Positions 9,937 through 18,892 of a stretch of 64,000 nucleotides of DNA are shown here, one piece after another; position 1 is the first letter of the stretch, and the number at the start of each line of letters is the position of its first letter. The position numbers were made by a program, and so were the translations under genes. The DNA comes from JANYLB01 sp963837715. GTDB lineage: Bacteria; Actinomycetota; Acidimicrobiia; IMCC26256; JANYLB01. A model generated the notes under the pieces. That model was not told the DNA's origin, did not search any database, and worked only from the letters and a program-made list of their open reading frames with translations. The DNA lies in contig CAWIOF010000002.1 in NCBI GenBank assembly GCA_963837715.1, positions 1,674,001 through 1,738,000 of the forward strand. The letters are read 5' to 3'.

Positions 9937-10012
9937 GCGCGTAGTCGGGTCGTCGCTCGTTTTCGCTGGGGTCGGTGGTCGAGCGAAAACGAGCGAGTCA
10001 TCGACTACGCGC
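9937..10012. repeat. Long imperfect intergenic hairpin
   Basis: Outer arms GCGCGTAGTCG (9937-9947) and CGACTACGCGC (10002-10012) pair perfectly, then a 5-nt mismatch on each side, then 15-bp arms TCGCTCGTTTTCGCT (9953-9967) and AGCGAAAACGAGCGA (9982-9996) around a 14-nt loop. It sits between the SDR stop and the haemolysin III gene. It could terminate the SDR transcript or be a non-autonomous palindromic element; no T-run follows. Confidence 0.75.
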
Positions 10013-10076
10013 CCCGATCCGCGGGTACGCGGCTCGGGGAGGGCCCCGGAGGAGCGCGCTGCCGTATTCTCGGCGT

Positions 10077-10739
10077 GTGCCCCACCGTTCACCGCTGCTG
10101 ACGGTCACCGACAAGCCCCGCCTGCGCGGCGTCCTGCACCTGTACGGGTTCGGCGTCGCCGTCGTCGCCGGCGTCGCGCTGATCGCATACGCCCCGAACG
10201 GCGTCCCCCGCTTCGCCGCGGCCGTCTTCTCCGTCGCCATGTGCGCCATGCTCGGCGTGAGCGCACTGCTCCACCGAGGGAACTGGTCCCTCGGCACCAC
10301 GGTGCGGCTCCTCCAACTCGACCACACGACGATCTTCCTCATGATCGCGGGCACGTACACCGCGGTCGCGCTCCTCGGGATGAGCAGTGGCTGGGCCACC
10401 CTCGTACTGGCCCTCGTGTGGGCCGGGACGATCGCAGGCATCGCGTTCGAGTGGCTTCCGATCCATCCGCCCAAGGGCTACGTCACCGCGGTCTACGTCA
10501 CGCTCGGCTGGGTGGCGGTGATCGCGATGCCCGACCTCTGGATCCACAGCGGCGTGCTCGCCTTCGCGCTGATCTTCGCCGGAGGCGTGCTCTACACCGG
10601 GGGCGCGATCGTGCACGCGGCCCGGCGGCCCGACCCGTTCCCGACGACGTTCGGGTACCACGAGATCTTCCACGCCTGCGTCCTCGGCGCCATCGCGTGC
10701 CACTACGCGGCCATCGTGACCCTCCTCGGCGCGCAGTGA
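10077..10739 (+). CDS. Haemolysin III/PAQR-like membrane protein
   Basis: 220 residues with about seven hydrophobic segments. Motifs of the HlyIII/PAQR family are visible: SALLHRGNW near residue 60, LDHTTIFLMIAGTYT near 85, and the C-terminal GYHEIFHACVLGAIACHYAAI. These place the conserved Ser/His/Asp/His metal-site residues of the family in order. Function in bacteria is poorly defined (membrane homeostasis). GTG 10077 is chosen because the family N-terminus begins just after it; the stop overlaps the P450 start by 4 nt (GTGA). Confidence 0.8.
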   Translation: MPHRSPLLTVTDKPRLRGVLHLYGFGVAVVAGVALIAYAPNGVPRFAAAVFSVAMCAMLGVSALLHRGNWSLGTTVRLLQLDHTTIFLMIAGTYTAVALLGMSSGWATLVLALVWAGTIAGIAFEWLPIHPPKGYVTAVYVTLGWVAVIAMPDLWIHSGVLAFALIFAGGVLYTGGAIVHAARRPDPFPTTFGYHEIFHACVLGAIACHYAAIVTLLGAQ

Positions 10740-11917
10740 CCGCGACCGAGCGGCCCGTCCGCTTCGATCCGTTCAGCTACGACGTCCACGAAGACCCGTA
10801 CCCGCTCTACGGGCGCCTGCGTGACGACGCCCCCGCCTACCTCGATCCGGAGCACGGCTTCTGGGCGCTGTCGCGCGACGACGACGTGCGGGCCGCGCTG
10901 ACCGACACCGCGACCTTCTCGTCATCGGGGGGCATCACCCTGGAGCGGCGGGCGGAAGCCGTGGAGCCGATGCTCATCGAGACCGACCCACCCCGCCACA
11001 CTCGCCTGCGCGGCCTCGTGAGCCGGGCCTTCACACCGAAGCGGGTCGCCGACCTCGAGGGTCCGATCCGACAGCTCTCGGTCGAGCTCGTCGACGGGTT
11101 CCGCACCCGCGGATCAGTCGACGTGATCGGCGAGTTCGCCGCGCTGCTCCCCATGGCGGTGATCAGCGAGATGCTCGGGGTCCCCCGCGCCGAGCAGGAC
11201 GACCTGCGCGGGTGGTCCGACGCCATGCTGCACCGCGAGCCCGGCGACTCCCAGATCACACCCGCCGGGATCGACGGCGCGATGCAGCTCTACGCCTCCT
11301 TCGAGCGGCTGCTCACCGGCCGACGGGCCGACCCCGGAACCGACCTCGTGAGCGCCCTCCTCGCGGCGCGCGACGGCGATGCCGACCTCACCCACGGCGA
11401 GATCCTCGGGTTCTGCTTCCTGCTCCTCATCGCAGGGAACGAGACGACCACGAAGCTCATCGGCAACGCCGTCTTCTGGCTCCACGCGTTCCCGGACCAG
11501 CGGGCGATGCTGCTCGACGACCCCGACCGCATCCCGACGGCGGTCGAGGAGGTGCTCCGGTTCGACACGAGCACGCAGTCGCTCGCCCGGCTGCTCACCC
11601 GCGACGTCGAGCTGCACGGGATCACGCTGCCGGAGGGCAGCAAGGGCCTCCTCCTGTTCGCGTCCGCGAACCGCGACGAACGGAGGTGGGACCGACCCGA
11701 CATCCTCGACATCACCCGCAATCCGGCCGGCCACCTCGCGTTCGGACACGGCATCCACCACTGCCTCGGTGCGGCGCTCGCCCGGCTCGAGACCCGCGTC
11801 GCCCTCGAGACGCTCCTCCCGGTGCTCGGGGAGTACCGGATCGACGCAACCGGCACCGAACGCGTCCACTCGGGCAACGTTCGCGGCTTCCGCCATCTCC
11901 CGCTGGAATTCGGCTGA
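10736..11917 (+). CDS. Cytochrome P450
   Basis: 393 residues, the usual soluble bacterial size. The I-helix motif LLIAGNETTTK (about residue 235), the ExxR pair in EEVLRFD and the haem-ligand loop LAFGHGIHHCLGAALARLE (Cys343) are all intact. A substrate-contact region LIETDPPRHTRLR is also present. It is a monooxygenase needing separate ferredoxin partners, none of which is next to it. It overlaps both neighbours (GTGA with the membrane protein, ATGA with the hydrolase), indicating one operon. Confidence 0.9.
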   Translation: MTATERPVRFDPFSYDVHEDPYPLYGRLRDDAPAYLDPEHGFWALSRDDDVRAALTDTATFSSSGGITLERRAEAVEPMLIETDPPRHTRLRGLVSRAFTPKRVADLEGPIRQLSVELVDGFRTRGSVDVIGEFAALLPMAVISEMLGVPRAEQDDLRGWSDAMLHREPGDSQITPAGIDGAMQLYASFERLLTGRRADPGTDLVSALLAARDGDADLTHGEILGFCFLLLIAGNETTTKLIGNAVFWLHAFPDQRAMLLDDPDRIPTAVEEVLRFDTSTQSLARLLTRDVELHGITLPEGSKGLLLFASANRDERRWDRPDILDITRNPAGHLAFGHGIHHCLGAALARLETRVALETLLPVLGEYRIDATGTERVHSGNVRGFRHLPLEFG

Positions 11918-12624
11918 TGGCGTTCTCCCCGCCGACCTCGGTCGTGCTCGTGCACGGCGCGTGGCACGGGGCCTGGTGCTGGGACGATGTCGTCGACGGG
12001 CTGCGAACCCGCGGGATCGTCACCGTGGCCGTCGACCTGCCGTCGCGTTCGGGGAGCGGATCGCTCGCGGTCGACGCCGCATTCGTGCGCGCGGTGATCG
12101 AAGGCATCGGCGGCCCCGTCGTCGTGTGCGGGCACTCGTACGGCGGCTGTGTGATCACCGAGGCCGCGGCGGGGCTCCCGTCGGTCACCCGCCTCGTCTA
12201 CCTCTGCGCCCTCATGCTCGACCTCGGTGAATCGGCGATGCAGTCGGCCGACGTCGAGGTGCCACCCGGCTCGACCGACCTCGAACACGCGATCACCGTC
12301 GGCGACGACGGCACGATCCGCCTCGACCCCGACCTCGCGGTCGCCGCGTTCTACGCCGACGTCGAGCCGGAGTCGGCCGCGGCGGCAGTCGCGCTCCTCA
12401 CCCCGCAGCCGGGGGTGACGTTCAGCGAAGGCGTCTCGGCGGTCGCCTGGCGCGACATCCCGTCGACGTACGTGGTGTGCGCCGAGGACCGCGCCATCCC
12501 GGTCGTCGTGCAACGCGCGTTGGCCGAGCGTGCGACCACGACCGTCGAATGGTCGACGAGCCACTCGCCCTTCCTGTCTCGTCCCGAGCTCGTCGTCGAC
12601 CTCCTCGCCGACCTCGCCGGATGA
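11917..12624 (+). CDS. Alpha/beta hydrolase
   Basis: 235 residues. The oxyanion-loop motif LVHGAWHGAWCWDDVV near residue 12 and the nucleophile elbow GHSYGG near residue 70 identify the AB-hydrolase fold; the late SHSPFLSRPELV supplies the catalytic histidine. This N-terminal HGAWHG pattern is shared with esterases of the salicylate-esterase/pyrethroid type, but substrate is not predictable. ATG overlaps the P450 stop (TGATG). Confidence 0.8.
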   Translation: MAFSPPTSVVLVHGAWHGAWCWDDVVDGLRTRGIVTVAVDLPSRSGSGSLAVDAAFVRAVIEGIGGPVVVCGHSYGGCVITEAAAGLPSVTRLVYLCALMLDLGESAMQSADVEVPPGSTDLEHAITVGDDGTIRLDPDLAVAAFYADVEPESAAAAVALLTPQPGVTFSEGVSAVAWRDIPSTYVVCAEDRAIPVVVQRALAERATTTVEWSTSHSPFLSRPELVVDLLADLAG

Positions 12625-12631
12625 GCACCCG

Positions 12632-13366
12632 ATGAGCACCCCCCACGAGCAGCACAACCGCGCGTTCTGGGATGCCGACGCCGACGACTACCAGGCCGCG
12701 CACGGTGCCGAGCTCGGCGCCGCACCGCTCGCCTGGGGCGCGTGGCGGATCCCCGAGTCGGAGCTCGGCGTGCTCGGCGACGTCGCGGATCTCGACGTGC
12801 TCGAGCTCGGCTGTGGTGCCGCGCAGTGGTCGCATGCCCTCGCCGCGTCGGGCGCCCGGATCGTCGCTCTCGACCAGTCGCAGGTGCAGCTCAGCCACGC
12901 CGACCCCGCCCTACCCCTCGTGTGCGGCAGCGGAGAATCGGTACCGCTGCGCACCGCGTCGTTCGACATCGTGTTCTGCGACCACGGGGCGATGAGCTTC
13001 TGCGATCCGGAGCACACCGTCGCCGAGGCCGCCCGACTCCTGCGGCCCGGCGGTCTCCTCGCGTTCTGCATCTCGGGTTTCGTCAAGTGGCTCACCGACG
13101 ACGACGACGGCTCGACCCGCAAGCTCCGCCGCGAGTGGTTCCGACGCCACGAGATCACGTGGCCCGAGGGCGTGACCGAGTTCCAACTCCCCTACGGCGA
13201 CTGGATCCGCCTGTTCCACCGCCACGGCTTCGAGGTTGCCGACCTCGTCCACCTCCGCGCCCCGAAGGACGGCGAGACCACCTACGCCGAGTTCGTCGAC
13301 TACCGCTGGTCCCGCCGCTGGCCCGCCGAGGAGATCTGGACCGCCCGCCTCACCAACCCATCCTGA
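12632..13366 (+). CDS. SAM-dependent methyltransferase
   Basis: 244 residues. The SAM-binding strand-loop reads DVLELGCGAAQWSHALAASG near residue 50, followed by an acidic IVALDQS and the post-motif ARLLRPGGLLAFCISG. It starts 8 nt after the hydrolase stop and closes the HlyIII-P450-hydrolase operon. The substrate is unknown. Confidence 0.8.
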   Translation: MSTPHEQHNRAFWDADADDYQAAHGAELGAAPLAWGAWRIPESELGVLGDVADLDVLELGCGAAQWSHALAASGARIVALDQSQVQLSHADPALPLVCGSGESVPLRTASFDIVFCDHGAMSFCDPEHTVAEAARLLRPGGLLAFCISGFVKWLTDDDDGSTRKLRREWFRRHEITWPEGVTEFQLPYGDWIRLFHRHGFEVADLVHLRAPKDGETTYAEFVDYRWSRRWPAEEIWTARLTNPS

Positions 13367-13390
13367 GTTCCCACGCTGAGTTCCCTTCGT

Positions 13391-13437
13391 GAGTTCGGCG
13401 CGTTGCGGTCCTCTGAGTGCCAGAACGCGCCGAACTC
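13391..13437. repeat. Perfect 14-bp-arm hairpin in convergent gap
   Basis: GAGTTCGGCGCGTT (13391-13404) pairs completely with AACGCGCCGAACTC (13424-13437) around a 19-nt loop. It lies between the ends of two convergent transcription units, preceded by three TGAGTTC direct heptamers (from about 13373). A bidirectional terminator is the simplest role, although there is no T-run. Confidence 0.75.
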
Positions 13438-13467
13438 GGGGAGTCAGGGGGGTACCGGGCGAGGTGG

Positions 13468-15070
13468 TCAGGGGGTGATGCCGCGGTGTTCGACGGGCGC
13501 CGTCGGCTGCGAACGCCGAGGCGTGCTCAGTCGGAGGGCGGCGAGGAGGCGGTTGCGCAGGTCGCGGGGGTCGATCACGTCGTCGTAGCTCATCGTGTCG
13601 GCAGCCGAGTACGCGCCACCGACCTCGGCGTTGGCGAGCACCATCCGCGCGTCGCCCTCGAGCTTGGCCGCGTCGGCGCCACTGTCGGCCGGCATGGCGC
13701 CGAGGCGCGTGCCGGGCAGCGCGAGGGTGACGGTCTGGCCGTCGAACGGGTTCATCCCCATGAGGGAGCTGCCGAACCCGTACGCCTTGCGCAGCGTCAC
13801 GTGGAGCTTGGGGCTCGTGACCCGTGCCTGGGCGGCGAACATGCGGGCCGCGTGGCGCAGGATCCCGCTCCGTTCCGAGACGCTGCCCGCGAGCACACCG
13901 GGGTTGTCGGCCAGGAACACGACCGGGAGGTGGAACGCGTCGGCGACCTCGAGGAAGTGGGCGGCCTTGTCGGCGGAGTCGGCGTCGATCGAACCCGCCT
14001 TCACCGCGGGTTGGTTCGCCACCACCGCGACCGACTCGCCGCCGAGTCGCGCGAACGACGTCGTGATCGTCCGGCCGAACGCGGGCGCGATCTCGAGCAC
14101 GCTCCCCGCGTCGCACACCAGCTCCACGACGGTTCGCACGTCGTAGGCGCGGTCGCGGATCGGCCGGGATCAGGTCGAGGAGGCCATCGAGCCGACGAGG
14201 TCCGGCATCGACTCCCGCCCCCGCTCCTGCCGGCGGATGCGTCCACGCGTTCGACGGCAGGTACGACAGGTAGTGCCGCACCAGGTCGAGCGCGGCGGCG
14301 TCGTCGGGAGCCTGGTTGTGCGCGACCCCGCTGACCACCGTGTGGACGGGCGTGCCGCCGAGCTCCTCCTTGCTGACCTCTTCGCCGATCGCGGCCTGCA
14401 CCAGTGGCGGCCCCGCGCTGAACAGCGCCGCGCCCTCGACCATCACGACGAAGTCCATGAGCGGCGCGGTGAGCGCGCCGTGTCCGGCCGACGGCCCCAT
14501 GACCACGCACACCGTGGGGACGAGACCGGAGAGCGCCACCAGCGCCTGGAGGTCGTTCGGGGCGCGGCCGCGACGTTCGAATGCGTTCTGGGCCCGGTCA
14601 CCGGCGCCCTCGAGCAGCATCACGAGCGGCACCCGCTCCTGCTCGGCCAGCTGGGTGAGCCGGTGCCGTTTGGCACTGGTCGCCAGTCCGATCGAGCCAC
14701 CCATCACGGTGAAGTCCTCGGCACCGACCAACACCGGGCGACCGTCGATCGTGCCGTGACCGGCGACGAGCGCGTCGGCCGGCGCAACCGGCGAGACTCC
14801 GCGTTGCACGGTTCCGGTGAGCGCGCCGAGCTCGACGAACGAGTCGGGGTCGAGCAGCCGCGCGACGCGCTGGCGGGCGTCGAGGCGGCCACCCTCGCGC
14901 TGGCGTTCGAGTCGTTCCGGCCCACCCATCCCCCGCGCCTCGGCGTGGCGGGCGTCGAGATCATCGAGCAGCGGCTGCCAGGCGTCATCATGGTTCGCTT
15001 CGCTGCGCCGCCTCGATCGCCCACCGATCTCGGCCCGCGGGGGACTGTCCGGCGGCTCCGCTGCGCTCAC
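13468..15070 (-). CDS. Acyl-CoA carboxylase carboxyltransferase subunit (one frame break)
   Basis: Biotin-dependent carboxyltransferase of about 530 residues. The N-terminal half has MGGPERLERQ, LLDPDSFVELGALTG and the crotonase-fold core FTVMGGSIGLATSAKRHRLTQLAEQ; the C-terminal half has VVANQPAVKAGSIDADSADKAAHFLE and LRKAYGFGSSLMGMNPFDGQ. The frame breaks near 14155 in the cgaccgcg stretch; removing one base joins LIPADPR to RAYDVRTVVELV. The first ~26 codons after the GTG at 15070 are made of the dispersed repeat (copy B), so the ancestral start was probably nearer DDAWQPLLDDL. It overlaps the acyl-CoA dehydrogenase stop (GTGA). Confidence 0.8.
14992..15068 (+). repeat. Dispersed ~80-nt repeat, copy B
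   Basis: Begins GGTTCGCTTCGCTGCG, then GCCTCGATCGCCCACC, ends CGGCTCCGCTGCGCTC. Matches the landmarks of copies A, C, D and E. It overlaps the start of the leftward carboxyltransferase gene and would encode its extreme N-terminus. Confidence 0.65.
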
Positions 15071-15994
15071 GAGAGGGTGGCGGCCACGGCATCGGCGTGG
15101 CTGTCACCACTGCCGAACACGGTGTCGAGCACCCACGCCCGTTTCAGGTAGAGGTGCACGTCGACCTCCCAGGTGAAGCCCATCCCGCCGTGGACCTGGG
15201 TCGCCGACTTCCCGTTCAGCACGGCGGCCTCACCGGCAAGCAACTTCGCTCCACTCACCGCGCGTTCCGTGCCGCCGAGGGTCGGGTCGTCGAGGTGCAC
15301 CGCGGCCGCGTGCGTCGCGGCCCGGGCGACCTCGACCCGCACCGCCATGTCGGAGCACAGGTGCTTCACCGCTTGGAACGAACCGATCGCGACGACCGAA
15401 CTGCTCGCGCTCCTTGGCGTAGGCGACGGAGAGGACCGTGCACGCGTCGGCCATGCCGACCGCGTAGGCCGACGTGAGCACGGCGCCCTGCACGTGCCAC
15501 TGCGCGGCAACAGCCGGGCGCGCGGTCCGGGTGCCGGCCGGCAGTTCCTCGACCCGGGTCACCGGGGTCAGCGGGTCGAGCGGCCACTCGATCGCCTCGC
15601 CCGTGACCGTCGACGGGTCGACCTCCGACACTCCCTCGGCGTCGAGCACGACGAGCGCGTCGATCGTCGAGAGGTACTCGACCATCGCTGGTGTCCCTGC
15701 CACCGGGCGTTCGAGCCCGCCGACGATGCGCGCGGGACGGGTCGGATCGTGGGCGAGGAGGCCCCAGACCAGCGGTCCGGGCACCACCGCGCGGCCCAGC
15801 TCCTCGAACACGACCGCGGCATCGGCCCAGGTGAATCCGTCGGCCCGCAGCCCGAACACGCCGGCCTCGACGAGCTCGTCCCACATGGATCGGTCGAATC
15901 CCCCGCGCACGCGGGCGATCGGGAACGCGCCGGCGAGCAGGCTGCGGATGCCGTCGCGCAGGTCGCGCTGGTCGTCGCTGAGATCGAAGTGCAT
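15067..15994 (-). CDS. Acyl-CoA dehydrogenase-family protein (one frame break)
   Basis: About 308 residues, shorter than a full ~380-residue enzyme, as in many second subunits of heteromeric acyl-CoA dehydrogenases. The start FDLSDDQRDLRDGIRSLLAG and the C-terminal YAKEREQFGR, GSFQAVKHLCSDMAV and TQVHGGMGFTWEVDVHLYLKRA are family motifs. The frame breaks near 15400 (gtcgtcgcgatcgg), where one extra base separates EQFGR from AIGSFQAVK. It overlaps the full-length dehydrogenase gene at 15994 by one base; together they resemble the paired FadE-type alpha2beta2 dehydrogenases of steroid degraders, which is inference. Confidence 0.8.
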
Positions 15995-17175
15995 CAGCCG
16001 GCCTTCCCGGCCGCGCCGGCGCCGGAGACGGCAGCGGGCGGTTCTTTCGGCAACCCGAGCACCCGTTCACCGATGATGTTGCGCTGGATCTGCGACGTGC
16101 CCGCGGCGATCGTGAGCGCGAGCGTGCGCAGGCGCTCCTCGACGAAGCCGTGCGGTTCACCGAGGTCGAGCGAACCGCGCTGCAACACGCGCAACGAGAG
16201 CTCACCGAGTCGCTGGCGGGCCTCGGTGTAGCCGAGCTTGATCATCATCGCCCCCGGCCCCATCTTGCCGTCGCGCTCGGCCTGGGTCACGTTGCGTTGC
16301 GTCAACGCCCACAACGCATCGAGCTCGGCGGTGATGTGGCCGAGCTCCCGGCGCTGACCGGCGTCGTCGATCATCGGTGCGAGGTCCTCGACCAGCTGCA
16401 TCGCGTCGACCAGCTCGCTCACGAACGCGGTGCCGCGCTCGAACGACAGGGTGACGTTGGTGACGCGCCAGCCGTCGTTCTCGGCGCCGATACGGTTCTC
16501 GACCGGCACGCGCACCTCGTCGAGGAACATCTCGCAGAACTCCGACGACCCGAGCACCGTCTCGATCGGCCGGATCTCGATGCCGGGGAGATCCATCGGC
16601 AGCATGAGCCACGTGATGCCTTTGTGCTTCGGCACGTCGGGATCGGTGCGCACGAGCAGCTCGCCGACGTCGCCGATGTGGCCGAAGCTGCACCACGTCT
16701 TCTGGCCGGTGACGACGTAGTGGTCGCCGTCGCGCACGGCACGGGTCCGCAACGACGCGAGGTCGGATCCGGCGTTCGGCTCCGAGAAGCCCTGACACCA
16801 CACCTCTTCCCCGCGCAGGATCCGAGGCAGGTGCTCCGCCTTCTGCTCCTCGGTGCCCTCGGCGATGATCGTCGGCCCTGCGTGGAGCAGACCGACGAAG
16901 TTCACGCCCACGTACGGCGCCCGGGCCCGACCCGTCTCCTCGAGGAACACGAGCTGCTCGCTGGGCGATGCACCCCTGCCCCCGAACTCCTTCGGCCAGT
17001 TGATGCCCGCATACCCGGCCTCGAAGAGGCGGCGCTGCCAGTCGGTGTCGTAGCGACGGCGGGCGGTCCAGTCGTCCCGCGCCGGAGGCGCCGGCAGCTT
17101 CGGCAACTCGGCCGCCAGCCACTCGCGGAGCTCGGCCCGGAACGCTTCGTCGGAGTCGGAGTATCTGAGGTCCAT
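15994..17175 (-). CDS. Acyl-CoA dehydrogenase
   Basis: 393 residues. FAD and substrate motifs are intact: WCQGFSEPNAGSDLASLRTRA around residue 135, VVTGQKTWCSFGHIGD around 160, and the C-terminal LTIAAGTSQIQRNIIGERVLGLPKEP. Introduces an alpha-beta double bond into an acyl-CoA. First gene of a leftward unit with a second dehydrogenase-like subunit and a carboxyltransferase. A CTGAC-N5-GTCAG palindrome lies 27 nt upstream of the ATG at 17175, so it is a candidate target of the TetR at 4479-5102. Confidence 0.9.
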   Translation of the reverse strand: MDLRYSDSDEAFRAELREWLAAELPKLPAPPARDDWTARRRYDTDWQRRLFEAGYAGINWPKEFGGRGASPSEQLVFLEETGRARAPYVGVNFVGLLHAGPTIIAEGTEEQKAEHLPRILRGEEVWCQGFSEPNAGSDLASLRTRAVRDGDHYVVTGQKTWCSFGHIGDVGELLVRTDPDVPKHKGITWLMLPMDLPGIEIRPIETVLGSSEFCEMFLDEVRVPVENRIGAENDGWRVTNVTLSFERGTAFVSELVDAMQLVEDLAPMIDDAGQRRELGHITAELDALWALTQRNVTQAERDGKMGPGAMMIKLGYTEARQRLGELSLRVLQRGSLDLGEPHGFVEERLRTLALTIAAGTSQIQRNIIGERVLGLPKEPPAAVSGAGAAGKAG

Positions 17176-17201
17176 CGGAGCGCCGAGTCTAGGAGGCCGA
17201 C

Positions 17202-17216
17202 CTGACGGGTCGTCAG
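17202..17216. promoter_or_regulatory. Putative TetR operator CTGAC-GGGTC-GTCAG
   Basis: Identical 15-mer to the site at 56084-56098 and with the same arms and spacing as the site at 5211. It lies 27 nt upstream of the acyl-CoA dehydrogenase start. Confidence 0.6.
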
Positions 17217-17344
17217 ATCGAGCCCGCTTCGCGGGGGTTTGGTCCACGCGCCGGGCGGGAAGGAAGTCGGGTCACGGATGATCCGCTCGACCCGCCCGGA
17301 CCGTACCGGGAGGGGAAACGGGCTGCTGCAGGGAGGCACGACCA

Positions 17345-18238
17345 ATGGACCACCGACGAGCATGGCTCGGCGTCGCGATCGTCGGCTTCGTGCTGACCAC
17401 CGCACTGGCGACGGCCGCAGGGGCGCTCGCACCCGGTGCTGCACCCGGAACCTCACTGGTCCGGGTCGCCCACCTGTCGCCCGACACCGCGGGTGTCGAC
17501 GTGTACGTCGACGGTCAGCGCGCCCTCGGCAACGTGAACTTCGAGACGGTGTCGAACTACCAGTCGATCCCGGCCGGACGCCACAAGCTCGAGCTCCGAC
17601 CCGCTGGTGCAGTTGCGACCTCGAAGCCGGTCCTCTCGACGACCCGTGATCTCGCGTCGCAGGAGGCGTACACGGTCGCCGGAGTCGGCGCGAACGCGCG
17701 CCTGCAGGGCAAGGTCTTCTCCGACGACCTCACGTCGCCGAACCCGGGCGCCGCGAAGGTCCGCGCCATCCACGCCGCGGTCGGCGTCCCCGCGGTCGAC
17801 GTCACCCTCGTCGGCGCCGCGTCACTCGGCACCGACATCGCGTTCGGCGCCGCGACGCCGTACGCCGAGGTGCCGCCCGGCCGCTACGAGCTGCAGGTGC
17901 GCACCCACGACGCGGGCAAGACCGTCCTCACCGTGCCCGACCTCGACGTCGGCCCGGGCATCGTCTACTCCGTCGCGGCGATCGGCGGCATCGACGGCTC
18001 GCCGATCCAGGTGCTCCCACTCGTCGACGCCCGCGGCGCCGAGGTCCTCCCCGCCGGCGCGGTCCACACCGGCGCCGGTGGCACCGCGACCGAGTTCGCT
18101 GCGTCGAGTGGATCGCAGGCGAACGGATCAGGGGCAGGCGACTCGGGGGTTCCGACGCCATGGTTGTACGGCGCCGCCTTCGCCGTGATCGTGGCGGGGC
18201 TCACCATGACGGCCGTGTACCGACGACGCCGTGCCTGA
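17345..18238 (+). CDS. Secreted DUF4397-domain protein, C-terminal membrane anchor
   Basis: 297 residues: an N-terminal signal segment (VAIVGFVLTTALATAAGALA), two DUF4397-type beta repeats starting at LVRVAHLSPDTAGVDVYVDG (about residue 38) and AKVRAIHAAVGVPAVDVTLV (about 138), then a Ser/Gly-rich linker and a C-terminal transmembrane helix ending in RRRR. This looks like a wall- or membrane-anchored surface protein. It overlaps a class F sortase gene by 8 nt; no LPxTG-type sorting motif is seen before the final helix, only GVPTPW, so it is an uncertain sortase substrate. Confidence 0.75.
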   Translation: MDHRRAWLGVAIVGFVLTTALATAAGALAPGAAPGTSLVRVAHLSPDTAGVDVYVDGQRALGNVNFETVSNYQSIPAGRHKLELRPAGAVATSKPVLSTTRDLASQEAYTVAGVGANARLQGKVFSDDLTSPNPGAAKVRAIHAAVGVPAVDVTLVGAASLGTDIAFGAATPYAEVPPGRYELQVRTHDAGKTVLTVPDLDVGPGIVYSVAAIGGIDGSPIQVLPLVDARGAEVLPAGAVHTGAGGTATEFAASSGSQANGSGAGDSGVPTPWLYGAAFAVIVAGLTMTAVYRRRRA

Positions 18239-18881
18239 CCGAACCACCGGAAGCCGGCACGCTTGCGGCCTCGCAGCGCTCGGGGTCGCGCTGCTGACCG
18301 TCGCGGCATGCTCGGCCGGCGCCGGGACGACGGTCCGCGCCCGGCGCGCGACGACCTCGGCTCCCGCCGAGTCGCCGCGTCGCGTCGACCTCCCGATCCC
18401 CGACACCCCGCGCTACGAGCCGATCGCGCCCGTCCTGCACGCGTCGGCACCGACCCGGCTCTCGATCCCGGCGATCGGGGTCGCGACCCCGTTGATCGGA
18501 CTCGGCCTCGCCGCCGACGGTTCGATGGAGGTCCCGACCGACTTCGCCCAGGCCGGGTGGTACACCGGAGGGCCGCGACCCGGGGAGAGCGGTCCCGCGG
18601 TCGTCGCCGGCCACGTCGACTCGGTGAACGGACCCGCGGTGTTCTACCGCCTCGGCGACCTCCGACCGGGCGACACGGTCGACATCCAACGCGCCGACGG
18701 CTCGACGGTGCAGTTCCTCGTCGACCGGATCGAACAGTTCGAGAAGCAGGCCTTCCCCACCGCGACGGTCTTCGGACCGACCCCGCTCGCCGAACTGCGC
18801 CTCGTCACCTGCGGCGGCGAGTTCGACCGGGAACGCCGTACCTACCTCGAGAACCTCGTCGTCTTCGCGCACCCGGCCTGA
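18231..18881 (+). CDS. Class F sortase
   Basis: 216 residues. The sortase triad is visible: His128 in VVAGHVDS, Cys194 in RLVTCGGEFD and arginine at 200-202, the TCGGEFD pattern being typical of class F. The N-terminus has a hydrophobic segment ending in VAAC (Cys27), a plausible lipobox, so the enzyme may be lipid-anchored on the outer face of the membrane. The start overlaps the DUF4397 gene end, consistent with co-expression of enzyme and substrate or scaffold. Confidence 0.85.
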   Translation: MPDRTTGSRHACGLAALGVALLTVAACSAGAGTTVRARRATTSAPAESPRRVDLPIPDTPRYEPIAPVLHASAPTRLSIPAIGVATPLIGLGLAADGSMEVPTDFAQAGWYTGGPRPGESGPAVVAGHVDSVNGPAVFYRLGDLRPGDTVDIQRADGSTVQFLVDRIEQFEKQAFPTATVFGPTPLAELRLVTCGGEFDRERRTYLENLVVFAHPA

Positions 18882-18892
18882 GCCGCACACCC

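Noticed and set aside
17223..17240. Rho-independent terminator (CCCGC-TTC-GCGGG followed by GGTTT)
   Set aside because: Stem of 5 bp with only three T residues, and it lies in a divergent promoter region with no gene ending there.
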